A stretch of DNA of 64,000 nucleotides from Candidatus Gastranaerophilales bacterium (GTDB taxonomy: Bacteria; Cyanobacteriota; Vampirovibrionia; Gastranaerophilales; Gastranaerophilaceae). The DNA is taken from the NCBI GenBank assembly GCA_944325155.1, contig CALUYY010000007.1:1-64000 (forward strand). The letters run 5' to 3'. Of this stretch, positions 60,006-64,000 are shown piece after piece. Below the pieces are notes generated by a model. That model made no database searches and had not been told where the DNA came from. It saw only the letters and a list, made by a program, of their open reading frames with translations. How positions within the stretch are numbered: the first letter of the stretch is position 1; every line of letters begins with the position of its first letter. Both the position numbers and the translations under genes were made by a program.

Positions 60006-60587
60006 TTATTTTGTTCTTGTATAAAATCTTAATTTAATGTTTGCAATAAGTATGCTTTTATCTCTCTGCCAGGAGATAATTTCCAATTCAGCCATATTTA
60101 CAAGATAATATTCGCTCAGCATTGCTTTTAGAAACGTTTGAATTTCCGAATATTTTCCGACTATCGTTGCGCTGAATTCGCAAACATTTATGCCGTCAAT
60201 TTTTGCGGCAAATACGGGGTCTTTTTCGGGTGCATAATTATAATCAACGGAGCGGATTTTAATGCCCGAATTTTTTGCTATGGTGAGCATATTATCAAAC
60301 AAGGGTGCAAATGAAGCGTCAACACCAAAACCGCCTTCGGGCGCAAAGATTTTTTTGGTATTTGGGTCTGCTTCTTCTTTTTCCTGCGCTTTAAGCTGCG
60401 CTTCAAGGTCCAGCTTCTTTTGCGTCAGCGTTTCAACCTGCGCCGCATTATCATTATATTTTTTAATGTTTACAAAAGATTGATTTCCCGTATAACCAAG
60501 ACCCATAATAAAAACAACAATAAGTATTATGGGAAGCCCTATAAATACTGCCTGTTCTTTGAATAAGTCCTGATAATTTATCTGCAT
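60006..60587 (-). CDS. pilO: PilO-like type IV pilus inner-membrane assembly protein
   Basis: The 193-residue protein has a short cytosolic start, one membrane helix (FIGLPIILIVVFIMGLGYTG, about 15-34), a coiled coil (about 45-72) and a C-terminal ferredoxin-like domain with FDNMLTIAKNSGIKIRSVDY, as in PilO. It pairs with PilN in the alignment complex of type IV pili or type II secretion. It lies 13 bp after the pilM-pilN fusion gene in the same operon. Confidence 0.78.
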   Translation of the reverse strand: MQINYQDLFKEQAVFIGLPIILIVVFIMGLGYTGNQSFVNIKKYNDNAAQVETLTQKKLDLEAQLKAQEKEEADPNTKKIFAPEGGFGVDASFAPLFDNMLTIAKNSGIKIRSVDYNYAPEKDPVFAAKIDGINVCEFSATIVGKYSEIQTFLKAMLSEYYLVNMAELEIISWQRDKSILIANIKLRFYTRTK

Positions 60588-60600
60588 TTATTTAAAGTCC

Positions 60601-62289
60601 TTATTTAATTTCTTTCAGATTAACTTCGACATCCGGAATTACGGGAATTTTAGCGGCTCTTGCTTTTTTTGTCTTTTTGTTTTTGTTGTCCGCCGTTATT
60701 TTATTTCCTTTTTCATCAAATGTTTTTGTGTATTCAACGTTTGATATTACAAACTTAAATACCTGCTGGTTTTGTTCAAGATCATTCATTGCCATTGAGT
60801 CAATGTCTGCTTCATTTTCTTCATCGGAGAATACTTCAAGCTCGTTAAGAAGAATCTTTGATTTGGGTGCAAGAATTTTTAAGCTTTTATAATATTCGTA
60901 AATATCGTTAATTTCAAGTGAATAGCCTTCAATTGCAACGCTGTCGCCGTCTAAATTGTAATAATAATTCAGCCACACATGCGGCGGGATGTCCGAGGAA
61001 AGCGAATCGTAAAAATTAATTCCCGTTTTATTTTTTTCGCTTATCTGTTTAATAAGAGTTATAATTCCCGTGCTTATTTTCTTTTCAAGCTCCGCAATTT
61101 GTGTTTGAAGCATGTTGATTTCATTTTGTTTTGCTTCTGCCCGCGAACCGAAATATGCGCTTGTTGCAAATAATATTCCGCAAACCAGAATAATAAGCCC
61201 TATAAAGATACCTGATACCATTAGAGAGTATTTGCTTATATTTTCGGAAGTTATTTCAACCTCATTGCCGTTAAATTCAATGCTTCCGTATGAAGCTATG
61301 CCGTCATAATTTGCATTTCCGAGGACATTTAATGTAATAAAGCCGTTTATCTTGGGAACCGCAGCGCCGAGAGCGCACATCGACATGCTTGATGCAACCT
61401 GCTCGATAACTTCGCCCGATATTCTTGCGCTCGGAGCGGCTCCGAATTTGTTGCTTTCAATTGCAACCGTTTCTTCGTCAAAAACTATTTCGTTTTTTAA
61501 TAAACCGGCAGAAACGTTATCGGTTTGGGATATAACCACGAGTTTTTTAGCCGGATAATTGGGAAGATATTGTGCCACGGCTGATGATAAGGCGCTGTAA
61601 ACTTCTTCGCCTTCAAACGACATAATTGCGAAAGGAACTTCAACATAATCGAGTATTCTTGTTCCCGACATCTGGAAAATAGCGTAACTGTTGGGATTAA
61701 TTAATAAAATATCCCAATTTTGATTATTTTCAATTTCATTTTGACACAGTTTTGTTTCGTAAATGCCTCTGGGGATTGCACTTATGGATGATTCAATACC
61801 GATAACGGAAACACCTATGTCCATACAGGCGTCTTGAATTTCATCAACAACGTTTCTTTGGAATGAAGAGTGTGCAATATATCTTGACCCAGAACTTTTA
61901 GGGTTAATATCAGCCCAGGCTGAAACCGGCTCTTCTTTTTTAAAGATGTATGATTCGCTTGTTTCGGATAAAATCATGCTCTCAATCGCATCATCATCAA
62001 AAGAAGGGTCGTCTATGCTTCTGAAGCCGAAGTGAACATTGGGCAGAACAAGAAAAATATTTGCGGAATCTTTTATAATCCCAAGTTCGTCCATAAGGTC
62101 CGAAATTGCGCTTCTGAATGCATTGGGGTCTTGCATTTCTTTTGAAGCGAGATTATATTCAACAAATTTTTGACCGTATTTTACGACTTCATCTGTTTTT
62201 TTATCGTATACTAAGGCTTCAAGCCCCAAATTCGGGGTTACAGCCAAACCTACCAGTTGTTTTTTTTCTGTGCCGCCAATACTAAACAT
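60601..62289 (-). CDS. PilM-PilN fusion protein of the type IV pilus alignment complex
   Basis: Residues 1-315 look like PilM, the actin-like cytosolic ring protein: LVGLAVTPNLGLEALVYDK, VLPNVHFGFRSIDDPSFDDD and ILSETSESYIFKKEEPVSAW. Residues 316-350 contain FITLNVLG, at the place of the PilN INLLP motif that normally docks into PilM. A membrane helix (355-379), coiled coil (380-415) and a PilN-like periplasmic domain follow, then a Lys-rich tail. The two proteins are usually separate genes. The start ATG has GTGGA upstream. It is followed by pilO. Confidence 0.78.
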   Translation of the reverse strand: MFSIGGTEKKQLVGLAVTPNLGLEALVYDKKTDEVVKYGQKFVEYNLASKEMQDPNAFRSAISDLMDELGIIKDSANIFLVLPNVHFGFRSIDDPSFDDDAIESMILSETSESYIFKKEEPVSAWADINPKSSGSRYIAHSSFQRNVVDEIQDACMDIGVSVIGIESSISAIPRGIYETKLCQNEIENNQNWDILLINPNSYAIFQMSGTRILDYVEVPFAIMSFEGEEVYSALSSAVAQYLPNYPAKKLVVISQTDNVSAGLLKNEIVFDEETVAIESNKFGAAPSARISGEVIEQVASSMSMCALGAAVPKINGFITLNVLGNANYDGIASYGSIEFNGNEVEITSENISKYSLMVSGIFIGLIILVCGILFATSAYFGSRAEAKQNEINMLQTQIAELEKKISTGIITLIKQISEKNKTGINFYDSLSSDIPPHVWLNYYYNLDGDSVAIEGYSLEINDIYEYYKSLKILAPKSKILLNELEVFSDEENEADIDSMAMNDLEQNQQVFKFVISNVEYTKTFDEKGNKITADNKNKKTKKARAAKIPVIPDVEVNLKEIK

Positions 62290-62416
62290 GTTCCACTCTT
62301 TTTAAAAATCCGCAAATAACGTGATTATTAAATATTCAATATTCATAATACAATAATATAATAATGTATAAAAGCTTCTTAAAAAAAATATACAATATTT
62401 GGAGTATCAAAGAATA

Positions 62417-63163
62417 ATGGAAAACTATATATACGGTAAAAATTCCGTTTTTGAAACTTTGTCAAACAATCCTTCAAGGATAAATAAAGTATTTATTCAA
62501 AAGAATATCGGACTTGATAACAGATTGAAAAAGATTAAAGATTTGTGCAGGCTAAATTCAATAATTTTAAATTTTGTCGAATTCAATAAATTCCATGAAC
62601 TTTTTAATACAAAAGAAAATAATATTAATCTTCAAGGCGTGGTGGCGTCCGTTTCGCCCGTTGAATATAAGGATTTTGATGAATTTCTGGCACAAAAAAA
62701 AGAAGGATACGGCAAGCTTATTATCCTGGACGGTGTTTCGGACCCGCATAATTTCGGCGCTATTATAAGAACGGCTGCTGCGGGCGGGTATGACGGCATA
62801 ATAATTTCAAACCACAGATCGTGTCCCGTTAATTCAACGGTGGAAAAAATTTCATCGGGCGCCGTTAATAAAGTTCCCATAATAAAAGTAAATAGCCTTA
62901 CGGGCGCAATTCAAAAATTAAAAGAAAATGACTGGTGGATAATTGCGTTGGATGTTGATGCAAGTGATAATTATCTTGATGTTGATTACAAGAATATGAA
63001 TTTTGCGCTCGTGTTCGGCTCCGAAGGCGACGGTATCAGTAAAACGATTTTAAAATTATCCGATTATAAAGTTAAATTAATGACAAATTTTGAATCGCTA
63101 AATGTTTCCTGCTGTTGTGCCGTTATAGTATATGAAACGTTAAGACAAATAAATTATACATAG
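62417..63163 (+). CDS. rlmB: 23S rRNA 2'-O-ribose methyltransferase (RlmB/TrmH family)
   Basis: The SPOUT methyltransferase has an N-terminal substrate-binding domain (YIYGKNSVFETLS) and the knot motifs LDGVSDPHNFGAIIRTAAA, ALVFGSEGDGIS and LNVSCCCAVIVYETLRQ. It probably methylates 23S rRNA G2251. I start at ATG 62417 (248 residues) with GGAG 12 bases upstream; TTG 62399 lies before this site. It is divergent from the pil operon. Confidence 0.92.
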   Translation: MENYIYGKNSVFETLSNNPSRINKVFIQKNIGLDNRLKKIKDLCRLNSIILNFVEFNKFHELFNTKENNINLQGVVASVSPVEYKDFDEFLAQKKEGYGKLIILDGVSDPHNFGAIIRTAAAGGYDGIIISNHRSCPVNSTVEKISSGAVNKVPIIKVNSLTGAIQKLKENDWWIIALDVDASDNYLDVDYKNMNFALVFGSEGDGISKTILKLSDYKVKLMTNFESLNVSCCCAVIVYETLRQINYT

Positions 63164-63226
63164 TATTTTATAAAAACATCCTATATATTATTATTTATTT
63201 TAAAGAATCAGGAGTAATATAATTAT

Positions 63227-64000
63227 ATGAAAACAAAAACCCCGAAAAATAAACATATTGAAGATGATTTTAATTTTGACGATTTTGACGAAAGCCAGTT
63301 ATCTTTAATTGAAGAACAGGAAAACGAAGAGGATAAAGAAGACTTAAAAGAAGATTATAAAAACTATGCAACGGATGATTCCGTTAAAGCATATTTGCAG
63401 CAGATAGGAAAAATTCCTCTTTTGTCATATGAAGAGGAGATGAAAATTGCAAAAGAAATTAAAGAAAAAAATTCAATTAAAGCAAAAGAAACTCTTGTTA
63501 ATTCAAATTTAAGACTTGTTGTATCAATTGCAAAAAAATATATAGGAAGAGGCTTGTCTTTCCTTGATTTAATTCAGGAGGGCAATTTAGGCTTAATTAA
63601 AGCTGCGGAAAAATTTGATTATACAAAAGGATATAAATTTTCAACTTACGCTACCTGGTGGATTCAACAATCAATTACAAGAGGCATTGCCGATAAATCA
63701 AGAATAATAAGGCTGCCCGTTCATATGATAGAGACTTTGGGAAAAATTAAAAAAGCAACTTTTGATTTATCTATTGAGCTTGGAAGAATGCCCACCAAAG
63801 AAGAAATAGCAGAAAAAATAGGAATTTCGGTAAGCAAGCTCGGGCAATTGCTGAAATCGGCGCAAGGTACAATTTCAATTGAAACACCCGCCAATCAGAA
63901 AGACGATTCAACAAAAATTGCGGATTATATTGTTGATGAATCGGATTCAACGCCCGATACAAAAGTAACCCATGATAATTTGCTTGATGATGTAAGAAAA
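63227..64000 (+). CDS. rpoD: Primary sigma factor RpoD/SigA, 3' part beyond window
   Basis: The visible 258 codons show an acidic N-terminus, region 1.2 ([20 protein letters not shown]), region 2 with [39 protein letters not shown] and the -10 recognition helix [20 protein letters not shown], and region 3. Region 4 lies outside. The N-terminal region 1.1 is short, as in the RpoD group of cyanobacteria and relatives. AGGAG lies 12 bases before the ATG. It is 63 bp after rlmB. Confidence 0.95.
   Translation, partial: MKTKTPKNKHIEDDFNFDDFDESQLSLIEEQENEEDKEDLKEDYKNYATDDSVKAYLQQIGKIPLLSYEEEMKIAKEIKEKNSIKAKETLVNSNLRLVVSIAKKYIGRGLSFLDLIQEGNLGLIKAAEKFDYTKGYKFSTYATWWIQQSITRGIADKSRIIRLPVHMIETLGKIKKATFDLSIELGRMPTKEEIAEKIGISVSKLGQLLKSAQGTISIETPANQKDDSTKIADYIVDESDSTPDTKVTHDNLLDDVRK

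Overview
The window is AT-rich (roughly one third G+C by eye), densely coding bacterial DNA with short intergenic gaps, many stop/start overlaps and several TTG or GTG starts. Three things point to a non-photosynthetic relative of Cyanobacteria, most likely a gut Melainabacteria/Vampirovibrionia (Gastranaerophilales-type) genome. The ATP synthase operon has the cyanobacterial order a-c-b'-b-delta-alpha-gamma without beta and epsilon. The gamma subunit is extended where cyanobacterial gamma carries its insertion. A giant autotransporter with a C-terminal beta-barrel and type IV pilus assembly genes imply an outer membrane. The lineage call is inference from gene content; no 16S rRNA is present.

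Layout. 1-6150: the 3' part of tRNA-Glu, a Tat-lipoprotein-like flavoprotein, an EamA transporter, a beta-helix protein, a SugE-like exporter, a CsoR-controlled copper cassette with an unlisted 41-residue metallothionein-like peptide, a membrane-anchored lysozyme-fold protein, tRNA-Gly, fabI, tRNA-Ser and a structured, GC-richer gap. 6150-16500: a GNAT-like protein, ispD, two modular EF-hand/coiled-coil peptidoglycan hydrolases, a secreted HExxH protein, a fliJ-fliK-hook gene cluster, a 51-residue membrane peptide, a MATE exporter and a small unknown. Two sigma-28-like promoters tie the hydrolases and the small membrane peptide to a possible flagellar regulon. 16500-24800: a soluble histidine kinase and response regulator, divergent from the ATP synthase operon, then a LOG-family gene and a small partner. 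25059-35549: one 3496-codon autotransporter built of super-repeats. 35700-41000: groES-groEL, two alkylation-repair genes, a small secreted protein, and an OadG-like subunit next to an NhaD/ArsB-type carrier. 41000-50000: a leftward run of helicase-nuclease, M49-like peptidase, hisH, aminotransferase and phosphohexomutase. 50000-59850: a glycosyltransferase, two membrane proteins with YD-like repeats around a GNAT gene, a YkgJ-like protein, a three-gene operon of CapA plus two Mur-ligase-like proteins whose P-loops are lost, an aminotransferase-Lrp pair and a radical SAM gene. 59880-64000: a candidate structured RNA, pilO, a pilM-pilN fusion, rlmB and the start of rpoD.

The most promising leads are the CapA/pseudo-Mur operon, the sigma-28-like promoters in front of shuffled peptidoglycan hydrolases, the two structured intergenic segments, an N-terminal [VI][SN]F tag shared by unrelated proteins, and a group of promoters whose -10 box sits 6-7 nt before the start codon (leaderless mRNAs).
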